In this document: positions 18,345-27,653 of the stretch, one piece after another
Layout: every line of letters begins with the position of its first letter
How positions within the stretch are numbered: the stretch's first letter is position 1
The notes under the pieces: generated by a model
The model's input: only the letters and a program-made list of their open reading frames with translations
Databases searched by the model: none
Told to the model about the DNA's origin: nothing
Translations under genes and position numbers: made by a program
Assembly (NCBI GenBank): GCA_046704255.1
Contig: JBJKSH010000178.1
Location: 1 to 64,000 of the forward strand
Origin: FEN-1297 sp046704255
GTDB taxonomy: Bacteria; Bacteroidota; Ignavibacteria; Ignavibacteriales; Ignavibacteriaceae
DNA: 64,000 nucleotides
Direction: 5' to 3'

Positions 18345-19451
18345 ATGCCTGAGAATAGTACATTAAAACCTGCATCAAAGCGCCTGCTGTCTATCGATTT
18401 TTACCGCGGGTTAACAATGTTTCTGCTTATCGGTTCGGGCACTACATTATTTAAATTGATGAGAGCCTCCGATGTGGGATTTGTTGCGTGGCTTGGTAAT
18501 GAATTTGAGCATGCACCCTGGGAACACGGTTTAACATTCTGGGACGTTGTAGAACCGTTCTTTATGTTTATAGTTGGTGTAGCTATCCCGCTTTCAACTA
18601 TGAAGCGTTTGGAAAGAGGTGATCCGTGGAAGAAAGTTTTTAAGCATGTTTTTCAAAGAGCGGCAATTTTATTTTTCCTTGGTATGGCAATTTACAGTGT
18701 TTGGGCAGGTAAACCGGTATTTCATTTATGGAATGTATTAACCCAGCTTGGTATTATTTATTTGGTCGGGTTTCTGTTAATGCGGAAAAAAATACAAACG
18801 CAGGTAATTGTAAGCCTTGCTCTTCTTTTAGCTACGTATCTATTATATAGGTTTTTCCCGGTAGAAGGTTTTAATCAGCCTTATGTACCCGATCATAATT
18901 TCGGCTCCTGGTTTGATTTAACAATTATGGGGGTTATGAATAAAGATCATTGGGTTGCATTTAATTTTATGCCTACAGCGGCAATTACAATTTGGGGTGT
19001 AATAACCGGGCTAATTTTGCAAGGTGAAAAATCCGATAAACAAAAGATAAATATATTTTTAGCTGCAGGTATTGCAGGGCTGGTACTTGGTTTCGGGTTG
19101 AACTTTTTTATTCCTATTATTAAAAGAATCGGCACTCCGTCGTCAATTCTTGCAACAGGCGGAATATGCTTCCTGTTTCTTGCAATTTCCTACTGGGCAA
19201 TAGAAGTTAAAAAATTCGAAAAAGTTCCTAAGTTTTTTGCGATTGTCGGAATGAATCCTTTGTTCATTTACCTTTTTAACCAACTGGACGGAACAAAAGT
19301 GCTGTACAGGATTGCGCATCCGTTTACTTACGGATTGTTTTTTTGGATTGGTAAAGACGGTTTGGCGTACATAACCGCTATTGTTACCTGGGGACTGTTA
19401 TGGTATGTATGTTACTGGCTTTACAAACATAAAATATTAATAAAGATATGA
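18345..19451 (+). CDS. HGSNAT-like membrane acyltransferase (DUF5009/DUF1624 type)
   Basis: 368 residues with about ten hydrophobic segments. It opens with the family hallmark RLLSIDFYRGLTMFLLI and carries FEHAPWEHGLTFWDVVEPFFMFIVG, the conserved first-loop region of heparan-alpha-glucosaminide N-acetyltransferase relatives. The eukaryotic enzyme moves an acetyl group across the membrane onto glucosamine. Bacterial relatives are common in polysaccharide loci but mostly uncharacterised. With two PIG-L deacetylases nearby, acetyl handling on amino sugars is a recurring theme here. Good ribosome site (CGGAGG) precedes the ATG. Confidence 0.75.
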   Translation: MPENSTLKPASKRLLSIDFYRGLTMFLLIGSGTTLFKLMRASDVGFVAWLGNEFEHAPWEHGLTFWDVVEPFFMFIVGVAIPLSTMKRLERGDPWKKVFKHVFQRAAILFFLGMAIYSVWAGKPVFHLWNVLTQLGIIYLVGFLLMRKKIQTQVIVSLALLLATYLLYRFFPVEGFNQPYVPDHNFGSWFDLTIMGVMNKDHWVAFNFMPTAAITIWGVITGLILQGEKSDKQKINIFLAAGIAGLVLGFGLNFFIPIIKRIGTPSSILATGGICFLFLAISYWAIEVKKFEKVPKFFAIVGMNPLFIYLFNQLDGTKVLYRIAHPFTYGLFFWIGKDGLAYITAIVTWGLLWYVCYWLYKHKILIKI

Positions 19452-19523
19452 ACTTATGCAAAATACTTGGAGAATTGGAATAATGGATTCCTACACGCTA
19501 ATATCCGATAGAAAATCTCTTAG

Positions 19524-19594
19524 AAATTGAGTATTGAAAATTGAGCGTTAAGCATTGAGAATTTTCAATGTTCAATATTCAACTTTCAATTTTC
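19524..19594 (+). repeat. Intergenic stem-loop repeat built of ATTGA/TCAAT units
   Basis: The 259-bp gap between 19452 and 19710 holds an imperfect inverted repeat. The left arm has repeated ATTGA units (ATTGAGTATTGAAAATTGAG) and the right arm has repeated TTCAA units, with the turn near GAGAATTTTC at 19558-19567. Flanking fragments (TAATATTGGAATATTAGG near 19635) resemble the 8-bp units of the repeat at 32825. It looks like a dispersed non-coding repeat; no gene is present in the gap. Confidence 0.55.
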
Positions 19595-19710
19595 GATTAA
19601 GTTTATTTTATAATTTCAAATACTTTTGGCTGTAATATTGGAATATTAGGAAACCGGAATACTTTATTTCAAATAAAGATGATAATGCACATGAATAAAA
19701 TGAGGTTTAG

Positions 19711-20601
19711 ATGATCTCGGAAAATTTTTTCTCAAGAATAATTTTTCTTGTCTTATTTTTATTGATTCCTGCATCTCTGCTATCCGCAAAAGAAAACGGT
19801 AAGCCGAGAAAATGTATAATGGTTTTCGGTGCGCATGCAGATGATGCAGACGAAATTGCCGGAGGTACATTTGCAAAATATATTTCCAAAGGGTACCAGG
19901 GGATATATGTTGTAGTTATAAACAACACTGCCGGCTGCCTGCTTAACAGAGCTCCGGGTGACCGTTGGGGGCCGCCGCTTACCGTTTCAAATTCACCGAA
20001 AGATTATCCGGTTGGTGCGCTGGAAACGATTCAGATACGGCAGGAAGAGGCGAAAGCTGCCGCTGCTGTTTACGGTGCTATTCCTGTTTTTTTGAATTTT
20101 AGAGAGACATGGTTTTACCAGGGGCGCAAAGAGTGTTATATAGGATCGGACGAATATCATAATTATCAGCCGCCGGGTAAACAAATAGTAAGTGTGGCCA
20201 CGCGTTTGGGAAAATATATAAATGTTGCTTACAATTTACTTAATAAGTATGAGCCTGAAATAGTTATTACTCACACTTTGGGCGGTGAAAAACATGATCA
20301 TGCAAATAGTGCGTATTTAATGTACCTGGCATTCAAAAAAGCAATTAAAAATAATATCCCTGTTGGGAAATTATGGATGGTGGTTAACGGATGGCTCCTG
20401 GATAAAGAAGCTCAAAGCACCGGCAGGGGTGTTCCCGATGTACATATTGATGTAAAAAAATATTTAAAAATTAAATATGAAGCGCTGGACAAACATTTAA
20501 GTCAGAACGGCGGTTATGGCAGAAAGTATGTTTTAAGAAATCATACTCAACCGAAAGAAGTAGTTGAAGAATTTATTACCGTGCTAGATAATACTAAATA
20601 A
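19711..20601 (+). CDS. PIG-L family deacetylase, exported
   Basis: 296 residues with a signal peptide (LVLFLLIPASLLSA). The first metal motif is GAHADDADEIAGG at residues ~40-52, with Ala in place of the usual Pro of HPDD. THTLGGEKHDHANSAY near residue 190 supplies the later ligand. This is a periplasmic counterpart of the cytoplasmic PIG-L at 16549. Expected reaction: removal of N-acetyl from an amino sugar or related amide. A cluster of Tyr/His residues (EYHNYQPPG) in the middle may form a substrate site. Confidence 0.8.
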   Translation: MISENFFSRIIFLVLFLLIPASLLSAKENGKPRKCIMVFGAHADDADEIAGGTFAKYISKGYQGIYVVVINNTAGCLLNRAPGDRWGPPLTVSNSPKDYPVGALETIQIRQEEAKAAAAVYGAIPVFLNFRETWFYQGRKECYIGSDEYHNYQPPGKQIVSVATRLGKYINVAYNLLNKYEPEIVITHTLGGEKHDHANSAYLMYLAFKKAIKNNIPVGKLWMVVNGWLLDKEAQSTGRGVPDVHIDVKKYLKIKYEALDKHLSQNGGYGRKYVLRNHTQPKEVVEEFITVLDNTK

Positions 20602-20636
20602 AAGTTTAGTTGATGAAAAAAGAGCAAAGAGAAATT

Positions 20637-21581
20637 ATGAAGCATTTTTTTCGTTTTTACATTTTAACGGCTGTGGTATTACTGCTTTTGCATACGAATG
20701 CAGCAGCCCAATCAAATGCAGTGCTGGTTAAGCAATGGGGAGAATTCGGTAGTGAACCAGGGCAATTTAAATACCCGGCTATGATTGCTGTTGATAAAAA
20801 TTCGGATTTGTATGTAGTGGATCAGCATAACCAGCGTATACAGAAGTTTGATTCAACCGGAAATTTTATTCTTATGTGGGGAAAATACGGTACTGCCGAC
20901 GGAGAATTTAAATATCCTTATGGAATTGCAATCGATTCTAAAGGTAATGTTTATGTTTCGGATATGAATAATAATCGGATACAAAAGTTTACGCAGGATG
21001 GTAAATTTATTGCTTCCGTAGGTTCATACGGAAATAAAAATTCTCAATTTAAATTTCCTTACGGAATTGCAATAGACAAACAGGATGTATTATATGTGAT
21101 TGATGCCTTCAATTATCGAATTCAAAAGTTTGATACGAATTTAAAATTCTTATCCGAATGGGGTTCCCAGAAAAGTATTGGTTTTAGATTATATATGCCG
21201 CATGAAATTGCTGTAGCAAAAGATGGTGATATAATATTAAGCGACAGACAAAATCAACGCATTTCAGTATTTACAGAAGACGGCAAATTAGTAAAAAGGT
21301 TCGGTGAATACGGAGAAGGCGGAAATGCAAAAGGCGGGCAGTTTAGTGAGCCTCACGGATTAGCTGTAGACGAGAGCGGTAATATTTTTATTTGCGACCG
21401 TTATAATTTTAGGGTTCAGGAATTTAATTCCAATTATGAATTTAAAATATCCTGGATTACTTCCGGGCCAATGGATAACTCTAAACATTTTCCTTTAGAT
21501 GTTGCCGTTGGTAAAAACGGAATTGTATTTGTATCCGATCATTATGCGCATTGTATTCAAGAATACGAATTGATAAAGTAA
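20637..21581 (+). CDS. Secreted NHL-repeat beta-propeller protein
   Basis: An in-frame ATG lies at 20610, but ATG 20637 gives a clean signal peptide (KHFFRFYILTAVVLLLLHTNAAAQ) and is preferred; 20610 cannot be excluded. The mature part is six NHL repeats of ~47 residues, each with a pattern like FKYPYGIAID..GNVYVSDMNNNRIQKF, enough for a six-bladed propeller. NHL propellers bind ligands or act as lyases or scaffolds. No catalytic motif can be named. It lies between a PIG-L and an aldo/keto reductase and is likely periplasmic. Confidence 0.8.
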   Translation: MKHFFRFYILTAVVLLLLHTNAAAQSNAVLVKQWGEFGSEPGQFKYPAMIAVDKNSDLYVVDQHNQRIQKFDSTGNFILMWGKYGTADGEFKYPYGIAIDSKGNVYVSDMNNNRIQKFTQDGKFIASVGSYGNKNSQFKFPYGIAIDKQDVLYVIDAFNYRIQKFDTNLKFLSEWGSQKSIGFRLYMPHEIAVAKDGDIILSDRQNQRISVFTEDGKLVKRFGEYGEGGNAKGGQFSEPHGLAVDESGNIFICDRYNFRVQEFNSNYEFKISWITSGPMDNSKHFPLDVAVGKNGIVFVSDHYAHCIQEYELIK

Positions 21582-21615
21582 GCGGGAACCGGTGAATAAT
21601 TATGAAGGATGAGTT

Positions 21616-22578
21616 ATGAAAATTGAAAGAAGAAAGTTTATTAAGGAAAGCAGCCTGGGCATTTTAGGACTGGCCGTATCCGACCCTTTTATAAACAGGA
21701 TGTTTGCGGCTGAAATAAAAGATTTTAAAGATACTATTCCTAAACGAATTTTAGGGAAAACTAATTTAAAAGTAACCATTATAGGTTTGGGAGGCTGGCA
21801 CATTGGAAGATTAAAAGATGAAATCACTGCCCAAAATATAATCAGCAAAGCTGTTGATTTGGGAATTAATTTTTTTGATACTGCTGCCGATTATCAAAAA
21901 GGTTTAAGCGAAGTACGATATGGAAAGGTCTTAAAAAAATATAGAAAAAACATATACATTATGTCCAAGGCTATCAGTAGAGATAATGTCGGGGCAAGAA
22001 AAGAATTGGAGTTATCTTTAAAAAACCTTCAAACAGATTATCTTGATCTATGGCAGTTTCATAGTATTAAAACAAAGGAAGATGTTGAGAAGATATTTTC
22101 TAAAGGCGGTGCTTATGAAACAGCGATAAAGGCCAAAGAGGAAGGAAAAATAAGGCATATAGGGATTACAGGACATTATAATCCGAATGTTAATCTCGAA
22201 GCATTAAGATATCATAACTTTTTAGAAACTATCCAAATGCCGGTTAACCTTGTAGACCCTCATTCAAAGAGTTTCATAAAAATGGTACTCCCAAAAGCTA
22301 TTGAATACAACCTTGGAATAATTGCCATGAAGACGGTTGCAAACGGAAGAATACTTGAATATAAAGTGGCTTCCGTATCTGACTGTCTGACCTTTGCATG
22401 GAATTTACCGGTATCGCTTATAGTATCAGGAGTAGATATACCCGAACAGCTTGTTCAAAATGTAAAAACCGCACAGACATTTAAGAGACTCACTGAAAAA
22501 GATAAATTATTTTTATTAAATAAATCAAAAGGCAGTGATTACAGAGGAATTGAGTATTACAAAATGAAAAACGATTAA
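21616..22578 (+). CDS. Aldo/keto reductase with twin-arginine signal
   Basis: 320 residues. The N-terminus ERRKFIKESSLGILGLAVSDP is a Tat signal with the RRxFIK core, so the folded enzyme is exported. The reductase body follows: GLGGWHIGR, INFFDTAADYQKG (Asp and Tyr of the active site), IYIMSKAI (Lys), DLWQFHSI (His). Exported aldo/keto reductases of this type are common in Bacteroidota polysaccharide loci; the cofactor arrangement outside the cytoplasm is unclear. Neighbours are phosphoesterase and carbohydrate-binding genes. Confidence 0.83.
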   Translation: MKIERRKFIKESSLGILGLAVSDPFINRMFAAEIKDFKDTIPKRILGKTNLKVTIIGLGGWHIGRLKDEITAQNIISKAVDLGINFFDTAADYQKGLSEVRYGKVLKKYRKNIYIMSKAISRDNVGARKELELSLKNLQTDYLDLWQFHSIKTKEDVEKIFSKGGAYETAIKAKEEGKIRHIGITGHYNPNVNLEALRYHNFLETIQMPVNLVDPHSKSFIKMVLPKAIEYNLGIIAMKTVANGRILEYKVASVSDCLTFAWNLPVSLIVSGVDIPEQLVQNVKTAQTFKRLTEKDKLFLLNKSKGSDYRGIEYYKMKND

Positions 22579-22586
22579 TTACGTTT

Positions 22587-23918
22587 ATGTATTTGATTAT
22601 AAAATTCAAAATAATAAAGTATTTTCTATTCATAAATAGTATTTGGCTGTATTTACTTTTAATAACTTTTCAAGTTTCCGCCCAGGTTACCAGGCAGCCA
22701 TACCTTCAAGATGTAACTCCATATAGTGTGGTAATCAGGTGGCAGACAGGTAATAATATAAAAGGTGAAGTTTATTTCGGAGAATCGATTTCTATTTTGA
22801 ATTTTAAAGCTTATGAAGCACTGAAGGAAACTACGAACCATTTAGTTAAAATTACAGGTCTCATGCCGGGTACAAAGTATTATTATTCAGTTGAGAGTTC
22901 ATCAGATTTGGACAGCAGCAGATATTTTATTACTTCGCCTTCCGCCGGAAGCAAAAAGTCGGTCCGGATTTGGGCTATTTCTGATTTTGGACAGAGAGAT
23001 TCTCATCAAAATAATCGGCGTCTCGAAACGGTTAATGTGTGGAAGGAATTTAACCATAATAATTACCATGCCGATTTCATCCTTTCATTAGGGGACCAAA
23101 CCGAAGATGACTCTTTGAATCAGCTTCAGAATAATTATTTCAATATGCTAGAAAACGTTTTGAGAAATTCATCTTTATATACTGTGGTTGGTAATCATGA
23201 TATTCACGACCATTTGCTAAATTACTTAAATACATTTACTCTGCCGGAAAACGGCGAAGCGGGCGGAATTCCCTCCGGCAGCCAATTGTTTTATTCTTTT
23301 AATTATTTGAATATTCACGTGATAGTGTTGTGTACCGAAAGTAGTAATAAAAATTTTCGGAAGGAACAAACCGATTGGCTGAAAAAAGACCTGGCTGCCA
23401 ATAAACAGGAGTGGCTGATTGCGTGTGTACATAGACCTTTTTACAGCGGCGGTTATCATGCTACGGATGAAACCAAAGTTGCACAGGAGATGCGAAATGC
23501 ATGGCTTCCGATTCTGTATGATTACAATGTTGACTTAATCCTTCAAGGACACAACCATGATTATGAGAGATCATTTTTGATATACGGATTAACAGGAAAA
23601 ACTACATCCTTAACAAATTCAAATATTTTGAACAAAGGACTTGGAAGGGAAGACCAAGGCGGTCCTTACGTAAAGAAAAAAAGCTTGCCTCATCAAGGTA
23701 CTATTTTTATGGAAGTAACTGCCGGAGGGGATGCGAATCCTGTAAAAAGGTTTGTCCATTATTCGATATTTCCCGTTTACTATGCCGGTAAAAACTTTGA
23801 AGGTTCGGTTGTTATTGATGTAAACGGAAACAGGATGGACGTTAAATTCCTATGCGACGAAAAAAACGATAAAAGTAGCCATATCTGGGATTATTTCACA
23901 ATCGTTAAGAAGGATTAA
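22587..23918 (+). CDS. Purple acid phosphatase-like secreted metallophosphoesterase
   Basis: 443 residues with a signal peptide ending FQVSAQ. Residues ~35-120 are a fibronectin-like purple-acid-phosphatase N-terminal domain (VTRQPYLQDVTPYSVVIRWQT, LMPGTKYYYSV). The metal site is complete: ISDFGQRD, LGDQTEDD, VGNHDIHD, ACVHRPFYSGG and LQGHNHDYERS. It is a periplasmic or extracellular phosphatase. It starts 8 bases after the aldo/keto reductase, in the same transcription run. Confidence 0.85.
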   Translation: MYLIIKFKIIKYFLFINSIWLYLLLITFQVSAQVTRQPYLQDVTPYSVVIRWQTGNNIKGEVYFGESISILNFKAYEALKETTNHLVKITGLMPGTKYYYSVESSSDLDSSRYFITSPSAGSKKSVRIWAISDFGQRDSHQNNRRLETVNVWKEFNHNNYHADFILSLGDQTEDDSLNQLQNNYFNMLENVLRNSSLYTVVGNHDIHDHLLNYLNTFTLPENGEAGGIPSGSQLFYSFNYLNIHVIVLCTESSNKNFRKEQTDWLKKDLAANKQEWLIACVHRPFYSGGYHATDETKVAQEMRNAWLPILYDYNVDLILQGHNHDYERSFLIYGLTGKTTSLTNSNILNKGLGREDQGGPYVKKKSLPHQGTIFMEVTAGGDANPVKRFVHYSIFPVYYAGKNFEGSVVIDVNGNRMDVKFLCDEKNDKSSHIWDYFTIVKKD

Positions 23919-23961
23919 TTTAATGTATCGATTTATAGTATTATAAAACTGGAATGATTTT

Positions 23962-24687
23962 ATGAAAACAGTTTTAGCTTTATTAGTTTTTTTAATAACC
24001 GCTACATCTGCGGAAAGAAGTGATTTTAAAATCATTAAAAGCAGCAATAACTATTATGTACGATATTTTAAAAATCCTGCTGTAAAATTAAACGGAAGAC
24101 TGAATGAAACTGTTTGGAGGAAAGCTAATAAGCTGAACGATTTTATATTACCTTGGGAAAAAGCAAAACCGCAGTCAACTGTATTTAGAGCCTTTTTCGA
24201 CAACGAAAATTTTTATTTCTCCTTCCAGGCAGTGGATACAACACTTGTTGTACTCGATTCAATTAAAAAAGAAGAAGATATAGAAAATGAAGACAGAGGT
24301 GAAATATATTTTGCTCAGGACAGTACGCTTGCAAATCCGTATTACTGTGCAGAGATAGATGCAAAGGGGCGGGTGTTGGATTATAAAGCAAGATATCACC
24401 GTCAATTTGATTTTTCATGGAACTGGCCGGAAATTAAAACTGCCGCAAGAATAACTAATAACGGTTATGTTATTGAAGGCTATATTCCTATAAAGGTATT
24501 GAAGCAGCTAGGATTTAAAATTAATGGAAAAGGAACAATACTGCATGTTGGGGTTTACCGTGCGGATTTTGAAATGACTTCGACAAAAGAATTGGTTCCG
24601 CATTGGCAGGCATGGATTGACTCAGATGTTAATGAACCGGATTACCATGTTCCTGCTTCTTTCGGTAAATTTTATTTTACAAATTAA
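23962..24687 (+). CDS. Secreted CBM9/DOMON-like carbohydrate-binding protein
   Basis: 241 residues with a signal peptide (KTVLALLVFLITATSA). The body fits the CBM9-like beta-sandwich: AVKLNGRLNETVWRKANKLNDF, QSTVFRAFFDNENFYFSFQAVD, EDRGEIYFAQD, YYCAEIDAKGRVLDY, YVIEGYIPIKVLKQLG. It is the exported counterpart of the cytoplasmic protein at 8711. It probably binds sugar in the periplasm. It lies immediately before the SemiSWEET gene. Confidence 0.7.
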   Translation: MKTVLALLVFLITATSAERSDFKIIKSSNNYYVRYFKNPAVKLNGRLNETVWRKANKLNDFILPWEKAKPQSTVFRAFFDNENFYFSFQAVDTTLVVLDSIKKEEDIENEDRGEIYFAQDSTLANPYYCAEIDAKGRVLDYKARYHRQFDFSWNWPEIKTAARITNNGYVIEGYIPIKVLKQLGFKINGKGTILHVGVYRADFEMTSTKELVPHWQAWIDSDVNEPDYHVPASFGKFYFTN

Positions 24688-24709
24688 GAGAGAATTTCTA
24701 GAGGAGTGT

Positions 24710-24994
24710 ATGCAATTAGTAAATATTATGGGATTTATCGCAGCTTCGGTTACTGTTATTTATTCGGGGTTCGGACTGCCTGTTCAATTTATTCGGAACT
24801 ACAAACAGAAATCAACAAAAGGGCTTTCGTTGTTAATGATGTCGGTTATGTTTATTTCGTTTTCCTGCTGGGTTGTATATGCATCAGTTGAACCGCAGCC
24901 GGATTGGTATATTATCGTTCCAAATTCGCTTGGTGCAATAGGTTCGCTTTTAATATTGTTTCAATTTGCAATATACAGGAAAGTTAAGGATTAG
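24710..24994 (+). CDS. SemiSWEET-type sugar transporter
   Basis: 94 residues. The reading frame is open from further upstream (24617), but GAGGAG at 24701-24706 places the start at ATG 24710, giving the normal length for this family. Three hydrophobic helices are visible, with the PQ-loop style motif GLPVQFIRNYKQKSTKGLSLL in helix 1-2 and PNSLGAIGSLLILFQF in helix 3. SemiSWEETs form dimers that move sugars down their gradient. It begins a compact operon with a polyol-dehydrogenase-like gene and a 2-oxo-acid dehydrogenase complex, so it may supply that pathway. Confidence 0.85.
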   Translation: MQLVNIMGFIAASVTVIYSGFGLPVQFIRNYKQKSTKGLSLLMMSVMFISFSCWVVYASVEPQPDWYIIVPNSLGAIGSLLILFQFAIYRKVKD

Positions 24995-24999
24995 AATCA

Positions 25000-26286
25000 T
25001 TGGAAATGATTAGAGATAAAAAAACTTTTTTAGGATTCGGGCTTGGTGCCGTGCAGTCGGGTTTAATGCTTTACGAAGCATTTAATTCTAATAATTTTAA
25101 CAAATTTGTTATCCTGGAAGTAAACAAAGAAATAGTTGAAGCAGTAAGGAACTGGGGAAATAAAATTGTTATTAATACGGCAAAGAAAGATAGCATAGTA
25201 AAATCGGTTATTTCCGGATTTGAAATTTACAACCCGGATGATCCCGAAGATCATGAAGCAGTAAGATCTTCTATTTACCAGGCAGACGAAATTGCAACGG
25301 CAATTCCGAGTGTTGAATTTTATGATGCAGGTAAAAATTCGATTGCGCATCTTTTAGCTGAAAATATTAATCCTATTAAGCCGCAAATAATTTATACTGC
25401 CGAAAACAATAATTATGCAGCCGAAATTCTTTTTGATAAAGTTAAAAGTCTGGATACCGGAAACAAAATGAATAAGCTTCAGATTGTTAATACAGTTATA
25501 GGTAAAATGGGCGGAGTAATTTTTGATAAAGCGACAATAAAGGAATTGAAACTGGATTTGATGACTCCATACAGCAAAGCGGCTATTCTTGTAGAAGAAT
25601 TTAATAACATAATTATAACAAAGATAAATTTACCCGGTTTTAAAAGGGGCATAGAAGTTTTCCGGGAAAAAGAAAACCTGCTTCCTTTTGAAGAAGCTAA
25701 ACTTTTCGGCCACAATGCGGTTCATTCAATGCTGGGTTTTTTTGCTGCGTTAAAAGGATATAAATTCATGAGTGAAATAAGGAATGATCCGCAGCTTTAC
25801 AGGTTAGGTGTTGATGCTTTTCAAAAAGAAAGCGGTGCTTTTCTGTTGAAAAAATATAAAGATTATGATGATCCTCTTTTCACTTATGAAGGTTTCGATT
25901 TTTACGGATCAGATCTTCTCGAAAGGATGACAAATCCTTTTCTGCGCGATGAAGTCCAAAGGATTTGCCGCGACCCGGTAAGAAAATTAAGCTACGACGA
26001 TAGGATATTCGGAACAATAAAAGAAGCATTAAAACAAAATGTATACCCGAAAATTTTAGCAATGGGCGCATTAGGCGGTATTTGTTATTTAATAAATAAT
26101 AAAATAGATATCGGATGTTCGTTTCCTAAAAATATCGAGGAGCTTAATGAAGATTTCATTAGAAACATTTTGGAATGTTTATGGAAAGACAGCAACGCAG
26201 ATGAATTTAAAGACAGGTGTATCGAATTAGTAGTTTCCCTGCTGAATGAATTTAATGAAGAATTTATAACAATTAAAGAATATTAA
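25000..26286 (+). CDS. Mannitol-1-phosphate 5-dehydrogenase-like (polyol dehydrogenase superfamily) protein
   Basis: 428 residues, start TTG 25000 or ATG 25006; neither has a decisive ribosome site. The N-terminus FLGFGLGAVQSGLMLYEAF is a Rossmann nucleotide-binding loop, and the arrangement (VILEVNKEIVEAVRNWGNKIVIN; QADEIATAIPSVEFYD; TAENNNYAAEILFDKV; NTVIGKMGGV) parallels mannitol-1-phosphate and mannonate/fructuronate dehydrogenases. A helical C-terminal domain follows. It should oxidise a sugar alcohol or acid with NAD(P). It is followed after 5 bases by the E2 gene. The superfamily is likely; the substrate is not known. Confidence 0.65.
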   Translation: MEMIRDKKTFLGFGLGAVQSGLMLYEAFNSNNFNKFVILEVNKEIVEAVRNWGNKIVINTAKKDSIVKSVISGFEIYNPDDPEDHEAVRSSIYQADEIATAIPSVEFYDAGKNSIAHLLAENINPIKPQIIYTAENNNYAAEILFDKVKSLDTGNKMNKLQIVNTVIGKMGGVIFDKATIKELKLDLMTPYSKAAILVEEFNNIIITKINLPGFKRGIEVFREKENLLPFEEAKLFGHNAVHSMLGFFAALKGYKFMSEIRNDPQLYRLGVDAFQKESGAFLLKKYKDYDDPLFTYEGFDFYGSDLLERMTNPFLRDEVQRICRDPVRKLSYDDRIFGTIKEALKQNVYPKILAMGALGGICYLINNKIDIGCSFPKNIEELNEDFIRNILECLWKDSNADEFKDRCIELVVSLLNEFNEEFITIKEY

Positions 26287-26291
26287 TAATT

Positions 26292-27653
26292 ATGGCTGTA
26301 CCGGTTTTATTACCAAAACAAGGCAACACGGTTGAAACCTGTTTGCTGCTTGAATGGAAAAAGAAAAAAGGCGATGAAATTAAAAAGGGTGAAGTTATCT
26401 GCGAAGTTGAAACAGATAAAGCAGTCTTTGAGCTCGAATCGACCGCAGATGGAATTTTGCTGGATGTTTTTTTTAACGAAGGAGATGATATACCTGTCCT
26501 TACAAATATTGCGGTAATAGGTAGCAAGGGTGAAAGTTATGATGAATATTTACCTAAAGAAAAAATTGTAAACAAGAACCGTGCATCCGGAGAAGAATTA
26601 CCTGAAAAGGAGAAAACAGAAATAGGCGGGAAAGAATTTTTTGAATCAACCGGTACTGAAATAGAAGAACCGCTTGAACAGAAAATTTCTCCGAGAGCAA
26701 AAAGTCTTGCCGAGAAATATAAAATATCTACCGGAGGAATTAGAGGAACAGGACCGGGTAATAGAATTATTGAGCGCGATATATTGAATAAAATAAAAGA
26801 TATAGAACCCCTTACTAATGCTGCCGGAGATAGAATTAATAATCAAACTGTCAGACCGGAATCCGGCAGCGGAATTGGAAACAGGGTAACATCAGATGAT
26901 TTAAAAAATATAAAACAGAAAGATATTCGCGCGGGAAAAGAAGATAACATTAAAGTGGTTCCTTTAAAAGGAATAAGGAAAATAATTGCTGAAAGGATGC
27001 TTGAGTCTTTACAAAACTCGGCACAGTTAACTTTAACAAGCAGTGCAGAAGCAACTGCACTTTTAAATCTACGTAAAAGATACAAGGAGAGTATTTCATA
27101 TAAGGAATTTCAAACGGTCACAATAAATGATTTGGTTCATTATGCCGTAATTGAAGCTTTACTTCAAAACTCTGGGCTAAATAGTTTACTGGTTGGAGAT
27201 AAAATTGAATATTATGAAAATATCCATCTTGGCTTTGCAGTAGATACCCAAAGGGGTTTAATGGTTCCGGTAATAAAAAATTCTCAAGAACTAAATTTAC
27301 TTCAGCTAAGCCATGAAGCCGGACGTTTGGCCGCAGCTTCCATATCCGGGAAGATTGATCCCGAAGAATTAAACGGTGCAACTTTTACGGTAACAAATTT
27401 AGGAAGCTTCGGAATAGAGTCTTTTACACCGGTACTTAATCTGCCGCAGACTGCTATACTGGGAGTAAATACTATATCATTAAAACCTGTAAATAAAAGA
27501 AATGAAGTTAAATTTATTCCGCATATATCCTTTTCATTAACGGTAGATCACAGAGCTATTGATGGAGCGGCAGCGGCAAGGTTTCTGCAAAGCCTGGCAA
27601 AAACAATTTCGGAAATTGATCTTGCAATAACAAAGGATAAAATGAGAAGTTAA
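26292..27653 (+). CDS. 2-oxo acid dehydrogenase E2 component (dihydrolipoamide acyltransferase)
   Basis: 453 residues. An N-terminal lipoyl domain carries VETDKAVFELES with the lipoylated Lys at residue 43. A peripheral-subunit-binding domain follows (ISPRAKSLAEKYKISTGGIRGTGPGNRI ~residues 133-160 region), a charged linker, and the catalytic acyltransferase domain ending with SLTVDHRAIDGAAAARF (His420, Asp424). It transfers the acyl group from lipoate to CoA at the core of the complex. The gene stop abuts the E3 start at 27654. The acyl specificity (acetyl, branched-chain or other) cannot be set from sequence alone. Confidence 0.93.
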   Translation: MAVPVLLPKQGNTVETCLLLEWKKKKGDEIKKGEVICEVETDKAVFELESTADGILLDVFFNEGDDIPVLTNIAVIGSKGESYDEYLPKEKIVNKNRASGEELPEKEKTEIGGKEFFESTGTEIEEPLEQKISPRAKSLAEKYKISTGGIRGTGPGNRIIERDILNKIKDIEPLTNAAGDRINNQTVRPESGSGIGNRVTSDDLKNIKQKDIRAGKEDNIKVVPLKGIRKIIAERMLESLQNSAQLTLTSSAEATALLNLRKRYKESISYKEFQTVTINDLVHYAVIEALLQNSGLNSLLVGDKIEYYENIHLGFAVDTQRGLMVPVIKNSQELNLLQLSHEAGRLAAASISGKIDPEELNGATFTVTNLGSFGIESFTPVLNLPQTAILGVNTISLKPVNKRNEVKFIPHISFSLTVDHRAIDGAAAARFLQSLAKTISEIDLAITKDKMRS

